Positions 17,894-27,152 of a DNA stretch of 64,000 nt are shown in pieces. The stretch lies in assembly GCA_002508705.1 (NCBI GenBank), contig DAYL01000029.1, forward strand, positions 130,292-194,291. Direction: 5' to 3'. The DNA is from Methanoculleus sp. UBA374 (GTDB taxonomy: Archaea; Halobacteriota; Methanomicrobia; Methanomicrobiales; Methanoculleaceae). Every line of letters starts with the position of its first letter. Position 1 is the stretch's first letter. The notes below the pieces were generated by a model that worked only from the letters and a program-made list of their open reading frames with translations, made no database searches and was not told where the DNA came from. The position numbers were made by a program, and so were the translations under genes.

Positions 17894-18094
17894 GGGAGAG
17901 GATTCTACTGGTCTCGAACCTCCGCACGTCTTGAGGTATGTGTCCTGATGCGAAAGTGCGCCGCGTGATGCGGTTGGAGAGCTCCGATGGCGATTCCGCC
18001 GGTGCCTTGCAGCAGGGAGTGAAAACGTGGGATTCATTTTGTAGCGCCTTCATTCTGCAGGGTGAGACCAGATCGGTGGACACCCGTTTCATCA

Positions 18095-18103
18095 GTTATA
18101 TTA
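18095..18103 (+). promoter_or_regulatory. TATA box of the helicase-methylase pair
   Basis: The box gttatatta sits about 28-36 bp before the GTG at 18131. Archaeal transcription starts about 25 bp after the box, so the transcript should begin at about 18122-18128. This rules against the longer frame starting at 18062 and implies an almost leaderless message. Confidence 0.5.
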
Positions 18104-18130
18104 GAACATACGTGCCATTTTTTGTTACAG

Positions 18131-21100
18131 GTGCGTTCGGTGTCTTCGGATCTTACTTTTATCACCAATGAGGATGGCAATACACTACTCGATCGTTTCA
18201 ATGCACTTGTCAAAGACACCACGTTTTTTGATTGTCTGGTCGGGTATTTCTATTCGAGCGGGTTCTACGGCCTTGAAAAGGCTCTGGATAATACTAAGAA
18301 AATAAGAATCCTCATAGGAATCAGCACCAACAAAACGACCTACGATCTCATTCAGGCCGCCTCATTCGAGGGTTCTTCCACACTCCTTCTCTCCAGTAAG
18401 GACCTTAAAAGACAGTACTCCGGCATGGTCAAAGAAGAGTTAGATCAATCCGAAGACACCTTTGATACGGAGCTCGGTATCCGGACGTTCATTGAGTGGT
18501 TGAGGAGCGGGAAGATTGAGATCCGCGTCTACCCTTCCGAGAAGATCCATGCAAAACTCTACATCATGACGTTCAAAGAGGGCGACCGCGACAAGGGGCG
18601 TGTCATTACCGGTTCAAGCAACTTCTCCCGGTCGGGGCTGCAGGAGAATCTCGAGTTCAACGTCGAGCTCAAGGCGCGCGCAGATTACGAGTATGCACTT
18701 GAGAAATTCAACGAACTATGGGAGAACTCGGCCGACGTCTCCGAGAGTTACGTTGAGACGATACAGACGAAGACATGGCTCAACGATTCCATCACCCCGT
18801 ATGAACTCTACCTAAAATTTCTCTACGAATACCTCAAAGAGAAGATCAACCTCGATAAACAGCAGACCGACGACGACTACGTCCCCGAGGGCTTCATGGA
18901 CCTGCAGTACCAGAGAGACGCGGTGCAGGACGCGAAGTTAAAACTTGAGGAGTTCGGCGGGGTTTTCATCTCCGATGTGGTCGGTCTCGGGAAAACGTAC
19001 ATTGCAGCCCTCCTTGCCCGGCAGCTCGACGGCAGGACGCTTGTTCTTGCCCCTCCCGTTCTGCTGGATAGGGAGAACCGGGGTTCGTGGCCGAATGTAT
19101 TCCTCGATTTCGGCGTGCGCCAGGCCGACTTCGAATCGATCGGGAAGCTGGACCATGTCCTTTCACGGGGGGCCGAGCGGTACAAGAACGTGATCATCGA
19201 TGAAGCCCACCGGTTCCGCAACGAGATGACGCAGAGTTATGAGAGCCTCTATCGGATCTGCAGGGGCAAACGGGTGATTCTGGTGACGGCAACCCCCCTC
19301 AACAACTCTCCCAACGACATCCTGAGCCAGATCAAACTCTTCCAGAATGCCAAAAAGTCCACCCTTCCGAATCCGAAGGTCCGCAACCTCCAGGGATACT
19401 TCAATACCCTTCAGGGGCGGCTCGACGGACTGGACCGGCAACGGGACAGAGAAGAATACATGAGAGTCGTCAGGGAGAATGCAGAGGAGATCCGCGAGAA
19501 CGTGCTCCAGTACTTGATGGTCCGGCGCACGCGGGCGAGCATCACCAGGTACTACGGTGAGGACCTGAAACGACAGAGCCTCAAGTTCCCCGAGGTCGAG
19601 GACCCCCGGCCGGTGTACTATCGTTTCGATGCTCGTACGGATTCAGTTTTTCTGAAGTCGATCGACCTGATCGCGAACAAATTCAAATACTCCCGCTATA
19701 CTCCGCTTTTGTACCTGAAGGAAGGTGCCTCGCATCCAGAGGAACTGGCACAGAAGAACATGATGAAGTTCATGAAGATCATGCTCTTAAAGAGGCTGGA
19801 AAGCAGTTTTTTCGCTTTCAAGATGTCTATAACCCGATTCATCGGGTATTACGAACTTTTTATCCGCGAGGCCGAGAAGGGGAACATCTACATCAGCAAG
19901 ATGCACACAAACAAGATCTTCGATCTCCTCCAGCAGGACAATATGGACAGGGTCGCCTCCCTCATCGACGATAAGAAGGTCTATTGTTTGCCTTTGTCCG
20001 ATTTCGTCCCGGAATACCTGGAGGATCTCAGGTATGATCTCGCGATCCTCGAAGAACTGCAATCGCTCTGGGACACCGTCGAGCACGACCCAAAGATCGC
20101 CGCGTTCATTGAGGCTCTCTCGACGGACCCTCGACTGAGAGACCAAAAGTGCATCATCTTTACCGAGGCGAAGGAGACTGCGGATTACCTTACAAAAGCC
20201 CTGCAGGGGCGGTTCGGAGACTGCGTCCTTGAGTATCATGGGTCGTCCCCGGAGGGAGAGAGAGTAAAGATCATCGAGAATTTCGATGCGAAGGCGAGGC
20301 GCCAGAGGGACGATTACCGGATTCTCGTGACGACGGAGGTTCTCTCTGAGGGTGTGAACCTTCACCGCTCCAACGTGGTGATCAACTACGACATCCCGTG
20401 GAACCCGACGCGGATGATGCAGCGGGTCGGCCGTATCAATCGCGTGGATACGAAATTCGAGAAGATACACGTCTTCAACTTCTTCCCTGCCGGGCCCATC
20501 AACGAGGCGATCGGCCTTCAGGAGGCTGCCGAAGCAAAGATTGCGGCGTTCATCGAGATGCTCGGGAACGATGCCCCCCTCCTGACGGACGAGGAGATCA
20601 AGTCGCATGACCTCTTCACGAGGTTGACGTCCCGGAAGACGATCACGGGAGAGGACGATGAGGAGGATCTCGAACTCGGTTACCTGACGTTCCTCCGCAA
20701 TATTCGGGATTCGGACCTGGCTCTTTTCAAAAAGATAAAGCACCTCCCGAAGAAGACGAGGACCGGTCGTGCGTCCGGGGAGCCCGAACGTTCGGTGCTC
20801 ACGTTCTTCAGGCGGGGAAAACTGAGGAAGATATTTCAGACGGCAATCCGGGGAGGGGAGATCGTTACCGGAGAAGTGGACTTCCTGCGTGCGGCGGACC
20901 TTCTCCGGGCGGAGGCGTCGACGAAAAAGCATGCCGTCGGGCCGGATTTCTACCGGCTGCTGGAGCCCAACAAGACCGCTTTTGAAGATGTCTTTGCTGT
21001 TGAGGTGACCGTTTTACCGCCAAGCGGCAGCAGAGGGAGCGAAGTTAAATTCACCCGCATACTCAGGGCAATCCGGCACTCACCGGAGTTTACGGATGAG

Positions 21101-21337
21101 GACGAGGACTACGTGGGCGCGGTCCTGCGCCTGATGGAGGACGGGGTACTTCCGAAGGCGACCATCAAGAGGGTCCTCAAGAAGATAGAGTATACCCGTG
21201 AGCCCCTTTCCATACTTGCAGAGATCAGGTCCGAGATCTCGGAGGAGTTCTTCCGTCCGGCATTCGGGCCGGCCGATATCTCCGGGCCGAAGGAGGTCAT
21301 CCTGTCGGAGTACTTCGCGGGAGGCGATCTCTTATGA
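18131..21337 (+). CDS. PLD-nuclease/SNF2-type helicase, defence-type
   Basis: About 1068 aa. The N-terminal part (roughly residues 10-200) is a phospholipase D-like nuclease domain: LVGYFYSSGFYGL, then KIHAKLYIM with GSSNFSRSGL (HxK type). A SNF2-like helicase follows: SDVVGLGKTYIAALLARQ (Walker A, near 285), VIIDEAHRFRNE (near 355), LVTATPLNNSPNDI, and the C-terminal half with TTEVLSEGVNLHRSNVVINY and MMQRVGRINRVD (near 740-770). Such PLD-helicases appear beside restriction or phage-defence methylases. The start is uncertain: GTG at 18131 or 18140 gives the usual VSSDLTFITNEDGN N-terminus. It overlaps the methylase gene by 4 bp (ATGA), so the products are probably made together and may form a complex. 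Confidence 0.85.
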   Translation: MRSVSSDLTFITNEDGNTLLDRFNALVKDTTFFDCLVGYFYSSGFYGLEKALDNTKKIRILIGISTNKTTYDLIQAASFEGSSTLLLSSKDLKRQYSGMVKEELDQSEDTFDTELGIRTFIEWLRSGKIEIRVYPSEKIHAKLYIMTFKEGDRDKGRVITGSSNFSRSGLQENLEFNVELKARADYEYALEKFNELWENSADVSESYVETIQTKTWLNDSITPYELYLKFLYEYLKEKINLDKQQTDDDYVPEGFMDLQYQRDAVQDAKLKLEEFGGVFISDVVGLGKTYIAALLARQLDGRTLVLAPPVLLDRENRGSWPNVFLDFGVRQADFESIGKLDHVLSRGAERYKNVIIDEAHRFRNEMTQSYESLYRICRGKRVILVTATPLNNSPNDILSQIKLFQNAKKSTLPNPKVRNLQGYFNTLQGRLDGLDRQRDREEYMRVVRENAEEIRENVLQYLMVRRTRASITRYYGEDLKRQSLKFPEVEDPRPVYYRFDARTDSVFLKSIDLIANKFKYSRYTPLLYLKEGASHPEELAQKNMMKFMKIMLLKRLESSFFAFKMSITRFIGYYELFIREAEKGNIYISKMHTNKIFDLLQQDNMDRVASLIDDKKVYCLPLSDFVPEYLEDLRYDLAILEELQSLWDTVEHDPKIAAFIEALSTDPRLRDQKCIIFTEAKETADYLTKALQGRFGDCVLEYHGSSPEGERVKIIENFDAKARRQRDDYRILVTTEVLSEGVNLHRSNVVINYDIPWNPTRMMQRVGRINRVDTKFEKIHVFNFFPAGPINEAIGLQEAAEAKIAAFIEMLGNDAPLLTDEEIKSHDLFTRLTSRKTITGEDDEEDLELGYLTFLRNIRDSDLALFKKIKHLPKKTRTGRASGEPERSVLTFFRRGKLRKIFQTAIRGGEIVTGEVDFLRAADLLRAEASTKKHAVGPDFYRLLEPNKTAFEDVFAVEVTVLPPSGSRGSEVKFTRILRAIRHSPEFTDEDEDYVGAVLRLMEDGVLPKATIKRVLKKIEYTREPLSILAEIRSEISEEFFRPAFGPADISGPKEVILSEYFAGGDLL

Positions 21338-24300
21338 GGGAAGACCAGGCTGTCAGGCTCCTTGACGATGTCTTCACAAACCCCTTCAATCCGGGCCGGT
21401 TCATCAGGTTTATCCAGGAACTCTTCAATGACTTCCGCGTTCTTCCCCGGCGTTTACCGGTATGGCGCGAATTTGCCGGCTATATCGATGAGGCGTACAG
21501 TATCGGAACGTATCTCGACGGCAAAGATACCATCGGGGTGCTCTACGTCAGGCTGACGAGAACGGCGTCCCGCGACCGCGCCCGGACGATGCAGCGCAAC
21601 TTCGTCGCGAAGTTCCTCAGCAACGAGGGGGAGGATGCGGTCCTGGCCGCTTTCTACGGTGAGGATAGCGACGATTGGCGCTTTTCGTTTGTCCGGCTCG
21701 AGCACACGATCACGAGCGGCGCCGACGGGAAGATCCGCATGAACGTGAAGATGACGCCTGCACGCCGTTTCTCGTTCCTTGTCGGGAGACACGAGCCGAA
21801 CCATACCTGCAGGAAGCAGTTTCTCGGCCTTATCCAGGAGGAGCACGCAAACCCGACCCTTGCAGATATCGAGGCCTGTTTCAGCGTCGAGAACGTCACA
21901 AAGGAGTTCTTCGAGAAGTACAGGGGTTGCTACCTCGATCTGAAGGAGTCTCTTGAGAAGGCTCTCGCGGCCGATCCTCTCTGCCAGAAGGAGTTCGAGG
22001 AGAAGGATATATCGACCGTCGACTTCTCGAAGAAACTCCTCGGCCAGATTGTCTTTCTATACTTCCTCCAGAAGAAAGGATGGCTGGGCGTCAGGCAGGA
22101 CCCCGGAACCGGGCGGTTCCGGGAGTGGGGCACGGGCCCGAAGGACTTTATGCGCCGCCTGTATGATGGGGATATCGTTTCCTACAAGAATTTCTTCAAC
22201 GACATCCTCGAACCACTCTTCTACGAGGCGCTTGCGGAGGATCGCTCCGTAAATGAGGACTACTACAGCAGATTCGGGTGCAAGATCCCGTTCCTGAACG
22301 GCGGCCTCTTTGAGCCGATCCAGAACTACAACTGGGTCAGCACCAATCTCCGGATAGGAAACGAGGTCTTCGGGGAGATCCTGAAGACGTTCGACGAGTT
22401 TAACTTCACGATCAAAGAGGACGAGCCCCTGGAGCGGGAGGTGGCGGTCGACCCGGAGATGCTCGGAAAGGTCTTTGAGAACCTTCTCGACGTGACCGAC
22501 CGGAAATCGAAGGGGGCGTTCTATACACCCCGTGATATCGTGCACTATATGTGCCAGCAGAGCCTGATCGGCTACCTTGCGAACCATACGAGGACCCCCC
22601 GTGAAGACCTGGAGGTGTTCATCCGGCACGGCGACGTCGCCCTCGGGATGGCTCTCCACAGCCGGGAGGAGGGATGGTGCCGAGACGCCCGTTTCACCCT
22701 GCCTGAGTCTGTCCGGAACCATTACGCCGAGCTTGACCGGCTGCTCTGCTCGATCCGGGTTGCAGACCCGGCGGTGGGCTCGGGTGCGTTTCCGGTGGGG
22801 ATGATGAACGAGATCGTGAAGGCCCGTTCCATCCTGACGCCGTTCTTCGCCGGGGAGGGTCCGGGCCGGTCGCTATACGAGTTGAAGCGGCAGGCGATAG
22901 AGCATTCTCTTTACGGCGTGGATATCGACTCCTCGGCGGTGGATATCACGAAGCTTCGGTTCTGGCTCTCCCTGATCGTGGACGAGGAGAACGTCACGAC
23001 GATCCGGCCGCTCCCGAACCTCGATCACAGGATCATGTGCGGGAACAGCCTGGTGGATGAGTTCGAGGGGGTCCGCCTCTTCGACGAGAGGCTGCTGGGT
23101 GAGCCCGGCGACGACCGGGGGGCTCTGGCAGCGTCCATCGACAACCAGATCGAGGACCTGGGAGAGCGGCTTCACCGGATGCTCACAGGGGCGGAAGACG
23201 GCGATTCGGCAGGGGTCCGGCGGGAGATCGCGCGCCTGGAGAGGAAGAAGAAAGAGGTCCTGGCGGGTCCGAAGACCGCCGCACAACAGGTGACCATCGA
23301 CCAGGCGGCATCCCTCCGTATCAAGGAGTCCCGGCTCAAACTCCGGGAGTTGAAGAAGTACCAGCGACTGTTCTTCAACGAGCAGAACCGTGCGAAGAAG
23401 AACGAGTACCGGGCCGCCATCGAACGGCTGGAGTGGGACCTGATCGAGGAGACCTTAAAAGAGAGCGGCAACGCGGACGCCTGCAGGAAACTCGCCGCAT
23501 ACCGGAAGAGTAAGGTGAAGCCGTTCTTCCTCTGGAAACTCTATTTTTCGGAGGTCTTCCTGCGCCCGAACCCGGGTTTCGACGTGGTGATTGCAAACCC
23601 GCCGTACGTCCGGCAGGAGAGCATCAAGGAGCAGAAGGCCTACTTCAGGGACCACTACCGGGTGTACCAGGGCACCGCCGACCTGTACGTGTACTTCGTC
23701 GAACGGGGGGTGAGCCTGCTCGCGGCGGACGGGGAGTTCGCCTACATCCTGCCGAACAAGTGGATGCGGGCAAACTACGGAAAGCCCCTGCGGGCGTGGC
23801 TGAAAGAGCAGCGTATCGAGGAGATCATCGATTTCGGTGACCTTCCGGTCTTTGCGAGCGCAACGACATACCCCTGCATCCTCCGGATCGGAGCGGGGCC
23901 TCCCCGGGAGCGGTTTGACGCCGTGCGGGTGGAGACCCTCGATTACCCCGACCTCACCGACTATGTGAGGGCTCATGCATACCCGGTGAACCGAGCCTAC
24001 CTGGACGAGGAGGGATGGTCCCTGGCCGACGAGAAGACGCAGGCGCTCCTTCTGAAGATCAGGACCGCCGGCATCCCCCTGGGGGAGTACGTGGGCGGGA
24101 AGATCTATTACGGGATCAAGACGGGCCTGAACGAAGCCTTCGTTATCGATAGAGAGACGAGGGAGCGGTTGATCGCCGAAGACCCGAGGAGCGCGGAGGT
24201 TATCAAGCCGTTTCTGGCGGGAAGAGATGTGAAGCGGTATGCGCCGCTTAAGGTAGACAAATTCTTGATCTTTACGCGGAGGGGCATCAACATCGATGAT

Positions 24301-24906
24301 TATCCTGCAATCAAGGAATATCTCAAGCAATTCAAGGAGGAACTGATGCCCAGACCAAATGGATGGAAAGGCGGCGGATGGGAAGGGAGGAAACCAGGTT
24401 CGTATCAATGGTATGAGATTCAGGATTCAATTGATTATTATCAGGAGTTTGAAAAGCCAAAGATCATCTATCCGAACATCTGTAAAAGACCAGAATTCAC
24501 CTACGATGAGGCCAACAACTACACCAATCAAAAGTGTTTCATCATCACACTACCTGACAAGTACCTGTTGGGCATTTTAAACTCCAAACTGAGTTACTTC
24601 CTTTTCAATGTGATGCTTCCGAAGCTGAGAGGGGGATTTTACGAGCCAAGTTATGTTATCTTCAAGGATTTCCCAATCTACGTACCTGATAATACCAACC
24701 CCTCCGATCTCGCCCGCCGGGACCGGATCGTCGCCCTGGTCGAGGACCTTCTTGCAATGAAGCGAGCGCTTGCCGGGGGCGTATCCCCGGAGGAACGGTC
24801 GCGGCTGGAGGCGGCGTGCGCCCGGGCAGATGCGGAGATCGACCGGATCGTGTATGAGCTGTACGGGCTGACCGATGAGGAGATGGCGGCTGCGGAGGGG
24901 GGGTGA
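21334..24906 (+). CDS. Eco57I/type IIG-like adenine methyltransferase with C-terminal recognition domain
   Basis: The 1190-aa protein has an N-terminal region of about 380 residues without an obvious nuclease motif, then an N6-adenine methylase core: YTPRDIVHYMCQ, the SAM motif VADPAVGSGAFPVGM (V476), LYGVDIDSSAVDITKLRFWL, a helical insert (about 610-740), and the catalytic motif IANPPYVRQ (N755). A TaqI-like target-recognition domain with DFGDLPVFASATTYPCILR follows, ending in a coiled coil. It would methylate a specific DNA site; whether it also cuts is unclear. GGAGG lies nine bases before the ATG. Codon use between about 24240 and 24690 is clearly more AT-rich than the rest, suggesting an exchanged recognition segment. 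Confidence 0.88.
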   Translation: MREDQAVRLLDDVFTNPFNPGRFIRFIQELFNDFRVLPRRLPVWREFAGYIDEAYSIGTYLDGKDTIGVLYVRLTRTASRDRARTMQRNFVAKFLSNEGEDAVLAAFYGEDSDDWRFSFVRLEHTITSGADGKIRMNVKMTPARRFSFLVGRHEPNHTCRKQFLGLIQEEHANPTLADIEACFSVENVTKEFFEKYRGCYLDLKESLEKALAADPLCQKEFEEKDISTVDFSKKLLGQIVFLYFLQKKGWLGVRQDPGTGRFREWGTGPKDFMRRLYDGDIVSYKNFFNDILEPLFYEALAEDRSVNEDYYSRFGCKIPFLNGGLFEPIQNYNWVSTNLRIGNEVFGEILKTFDEFNFTIKEDEPLEREVAVDPEMLGKVFENLLDVTDRKSKGAFYTPRDIVHYMCQQSLIGYLANHTRTPREDLEVFIRHGDVALGMALHSREEGWCRDARFTLPESVRNHYAELDRLLCSIRVADPAVGSGAFPVGMMNEIVKARSILTPFFAGEGPGRSLYELKRQAIEHSLYGVDIDSSAVDITKLRFWLSLIVDEENVTTIRPLPNLDHRIMCGNSLVDEFEGVRLFDERLLGEPGDDRGALAASIDNQIEDLGERLHRMLTGAEDGDSAGVRREIARLERKKKEVLAGPKTAAQQVTIDQAASLRIKESRLKLRELKKYQRLFFNEQNRAKKNEYRAAIERLEWDLIEETLKESGNADACRKLAAYRKSKVKPFFLWKLYFSEVFLRPNPGFDVVIANPPYVRQESIKEQKAYFRDHYRVYQGTADLYVYFVERGVSLLAADGEFAYILPNKWMRANYGKPLRAWLKEQRIEEIIDFGDLPVFASATTYPCILRIGAGPPRERFDAVRVETLDYPDLTDYVRAHAYPVNRAYLDEEGWSLADEKTQALLLKIRTAGIPLGEYVGGKIYYGIKTGLNEAFVIDRETRERLIAEDPRSAEVIKPFLAGRDVKRYAPLKVDKFLIFTRRGINIDDYPAIKEYLKQFKEELMPRPNGWKGGGWEGRKPGSYQWYEIQDSIDYYQEFEKPKIIYPNICKRPEFTYDEANNYTNQKCFIITLPDKYLLGILNSKLSYFLFNVMLPKLRGGFYEPSYVIFKDFPIYVPDNTNPSDLARRDRIVALVEDLLAMKRALAGGVSPEERSRLEAACARADAEIDRIVYELYGLTDEEMAAAEGG

Positions 24907-25024
24907 TTTTTCCGGTTTCTGTGGTCTGGTTTGGTGACCGTGATGATTTTTCTGGATCGTACGCATAATCTGAGGCAGCGTGTGAAATGATGCGTAAATG
25001 GGATATCAGTAAGTAATCATTACT

Positions 25025-25190
25025 GTGTCTGAGATATTCCCAAACGAAGAGACACTGCTCAGGTCAATCGACTCCATCTTAATGCACGTCAACGAGGGGC
25101 GGATCATCGATAGAGGACATTTAACGATGAGGAAGGAATAATAAGGCCGGGAAACCAGGCCCAGACAAATTACAGAGGATCTGAGACGCT
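25025..25190 (+). pseudogene. IS256-family transposase remnant, C-terminal end, copy A
   Basis: A 38-codon stretch (SEIFPNEETLLRSIDSILMH ... GHLTMRKE, stop at 25141) is the tail of a mutator-type transposase, decayed relative to copy B (FPNEESLLRLVGSILMNINE). It is followed by an element end, caaattacagaggatctgag, at about 25168-25187. Nothing upstream is recognisable as the rest of the gene. Confidence 0.7.
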
Positions 25191-25581
25191 ACCGCAGAGG
25201 GGCTGAAGGAGGCCTATGGGAATGAGCAGAGACTCCAGGATCTTGCCGATGACCTGAATACCCGGGGATACCGGAAAGCCGCAACCACCATCGAACGATT
25301 CCTCCCCGGGCTGATGAGTTATACGGTATTCCCAAAACAGCACTGCAAACGGCTCCGGACAACGAACATGATGGAGCGGGTCAACAGGGAATTGAAGCGA
25401 AGAACCAGGGTCGTAGGAGCGTTCCCGAACGAGGAATCCCTTCTCCGGTTGGTCGGATCCATCCTGATGAACATCAACGAGGAGTGGGTCACCGGCAGAA
25501 GGTATTTGACCCTGCAGAAGGAATGATCAGGCAAGGAGACAGGGCTCAGGCAAATTACAGAAAATCTGAGACGTTACCCAC
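25190..25581 (+). pseudogene. IS256-family transposase remnant, C-terminal end, copy B
   Basis: The frame from about 25190 to the stop at 25526 encodes about 110 residues: LKEAYGNEQRLQDLADDLNT, CKRLRTTNMMERVNRELKRR, TRVVGAFPNEESLLRLVGSI and EEWVTGRRYLTLQKE. This is the last quarter of an IS256/mutator transposase. The catalytic N-terminal parts are absent. The element end caaattacagaaaatctgag follows at about 25550-25569. Two such tails in a row mean two insertions of related elements, or a duplication, each cut at the same side. Confidence 0.78.
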
Positions 25582-25635
25582 ACGCCTCTCCTTTAGCAAC
25601 TGCCTCTTCTCCAGAGTGACGTATGATGCACCCGG

Positions 25636-25955
25636 CGCTTCATCCGGGACCGGGAGATCTTTGAGTCCACGGATCGTCTCCCCGAGCATCTCCACCACCG
25701 GGATGCCCGGGTCCGGGAGCTCGTCTGCCTCATCCGCTCGGCCCTCCGAGGCGGAAGCGTCGAGAATGTGGCCCCCCGCGACCCGCCCCGGCCGGGAAGA
25801 CCACCACCATCCGCCGGATCTTTCGCGAGGTCAGGGAGGAGACGCGGCAGGTCGTCCCGGTCTACGTCAACTGCCGGCACGACCATGCGCCACTCGCCGT
25901 CTATCAGAACATCTTCGAGCAGGTCCGCGGCTACGCCCCGCCGCCGGCCGGGCGG
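25636..25955 (+). pseudogene. Broken orc1/cdc6-type replication initiator fragment
   Basis: Two reading frames together give an Orc1/Cdc6 N-terminal half. The first is FIRDREIFESTDRLPEHLHH ... ELVCLIRSALRGGSVENV. After a frameshift in the Walker A region it continues as PAPAGKTTTIRRIFREVREE ... VVPVYVNCRHDHAPLAVYQN, ending at GYAPPPAGR. Archaeal Orc1/Cdc6 proteins load the replicative helicase at origins. The lid, sensor and winged-helix parts are missing, so this is a dead fragment beside the IS remnants. A plasmid or integrated element is a likely source (inference). Confidence 0.72.
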
Positions 25956-26182
25956 TATGGGAGATCACCGTCCGGCGGACCCGGAACCACCAGTACATCG
26001 CCAGCGTCGAGCGGGGCCGGGACCCCCGCCTGTACCGTGCGACGGTCCATCAGGACCTGAGCAGGAGCACCGTCAGGTGCGGCTCGCGGGCGGGCTCATC
26101 GTCCACGTCGAGGCGGAGCCCTGCCGGATCGCGCCGGAGGCCATAAACTGCAATCAATTGGCAACGTATGGGAACTCTAACT
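25956..26182 (+). pseudogene. Unidentified coding fragment after the cdc6 remnant
   Basis: The plus strand holds an open stretch (VWEITVRRTRNHQYIASVER, RDPRLYRATVHQDLSRSTVR) that starts without an initiation codon and degrades into low complexity. It looks like the tail of a small gene fused to the broken initiator by a deletion. No family is recognised. Confidence 0.35.
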
Positions 26183-26563
26183 CTATACGATCCTGTCTTC
26201 TTGCTTCCGCCCAATCTTCGTTGAGAGCGGTCTTTCCTCTAAACCCCCGGGAACGTATCTTTCCATGCCTTCCTCCGTGTTCACCTTCTCAAGTATCCCG
26301 CTCAACGCTTCAGCGAGTTTCTGTGCGGCGGCGTGCGACATGTAGACACGTGTTCCGTTTATCAGCATCCTGCCGTCCCGGCGGATGCCGGGCATCTCCA
26401 GAAAGTCGATACAGACATCCCTGTGCGCTACCTGCACATACGCAAGGTTTGAGTAGGAACTGCGCGTGATATCCAGCTGCAGCTCCTCCGGCTCGAACCG
26501 GTAGAGTTCTCGAAGATCGATGACGGTTGCTCCATCCTTTTTCTCTATTTTCTCATCTCCCAT
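26183..26563 (-). CDS. DUF3467-family protein
   Basis: The 126-aa product contains SSYSNLAYVQVAHRDVCIDF, then GTRVYMSHAAAQKLAEALSG. This strand-strand-helix pattern (YSN...V.H....DF ... R..MS...A..L...L) is that of the small DUF3467 family, whose function is unknown. The N-terminal 15 residues and the last 25 are charged and probably disordered. The gene starts 3 bp after the stop of the winged-helix gene, so the two are one operon. It may modulate or be controlled by that regulator, which is inference from position only. Confidence 0.78.
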   Translation of the reverse strand: MGDEKIEKKDGATVIDLRELYRFEPEELQLDITRSSYSNLAYVQVAHRDVCIDFLEMPGIRRDGRMLINGTRVYMSHAAAQKLAEALSGILEKVNTEEGMERYVPGGLEERPLSTKIGRKQEDRIV

Positions 26564-26566
26564 GGT

Positions 26567-27067
26567 TTACGCCCCTGCGGTGAAGGTCGAATGCCCGGAA
26601 TCTTCGTCCGGTTCGGAGCAATTTCCTTTGATAGTCCATTCGCCGGCACAGTTCGTCGCGACTGCAAGCGGTTCTGCCTTTGCTCTAAGAGACCTATTGT
26701 AGTAGTCCAGGATTGCTGCGTTCATGCAGTCCGTCCCGTCCCGGTCGTCGATGACGGCATATGCCAGCAGAGAGAGCGCAATGAACATCTTCGACTCGAC
26801 GACGACCCGATAGACCGGGTGTTGTACGTCTCTTGATACGTTCTCGATCAGTCCGAGTTTGACGAGCGCCTTAAGTGCCTCTCTGATGCTGGGGGACCGT
26901 TTGCCTGTCATCTCCTCAAGATACCTGGGTCGATAGTCCATCGTCGGATCGGCGACGATCTCTTCAACGACCTGAGCAAGAACCGTATTCCCAAATAAGC
27001 CACCATACGGTTTGTCCAGGAGTTCTTCGAGTTTTTCAGGAAGTTCCGGCAGTTTCTTCACTGACAT
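26567..27067 (-). CDS. Winged-helix transcriptional regulator
   Basis: 166 aa. Residues 30-90 form a winged helix: NTVLAQVVEEIVADPTMDYR, then RYLEEMTGKRSPSIREALKA, then LVKLGLIENVSRDVQHPVYR. A hydrophobic helix (KMFIALSLLAYAVIDDRDGT) and a Cys-containing tail (VATNCAGEWTIKGNCSEPDE) follow; the tail could bind metal. I chose the second ATG (27065-27067), since GGAGAG lies six bases before it and directly abuts the first ATG. It lies upstream of and almost touching the DUF3467 gene, in the accessory region. Confidence 0.78.
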   Translation of the reverse strand: MSVKKLPELPEKLEELLDKPYGGLFGNTVLAQVVEEIVADPTMDYRPRYLEEMTGKRSPSIREALKALVKLGLIENVSRDVQHPVYRVVVESKMFIALSLLAYAVIDDRDGTDCMNAAILDYYNRSLRAKAEPLAVATNCAGEWTIKGNCSEPDEDSGHSTFTAGA

Positions 27068-27152
27068 CACCATCTCTCCTATGCAACCACAGTATCGGCG
27101 CTTCTATCAAGATCGCACCGGTGCTCTGACTGGTAGTAGTAGTTTTAATGGT

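Noticed and set aside
18062-18130. Upstream ATG start for the helicase
   Set aside because: The likely TATA box at 18095-18103 falls inside this extension, so it should not be transcribed.
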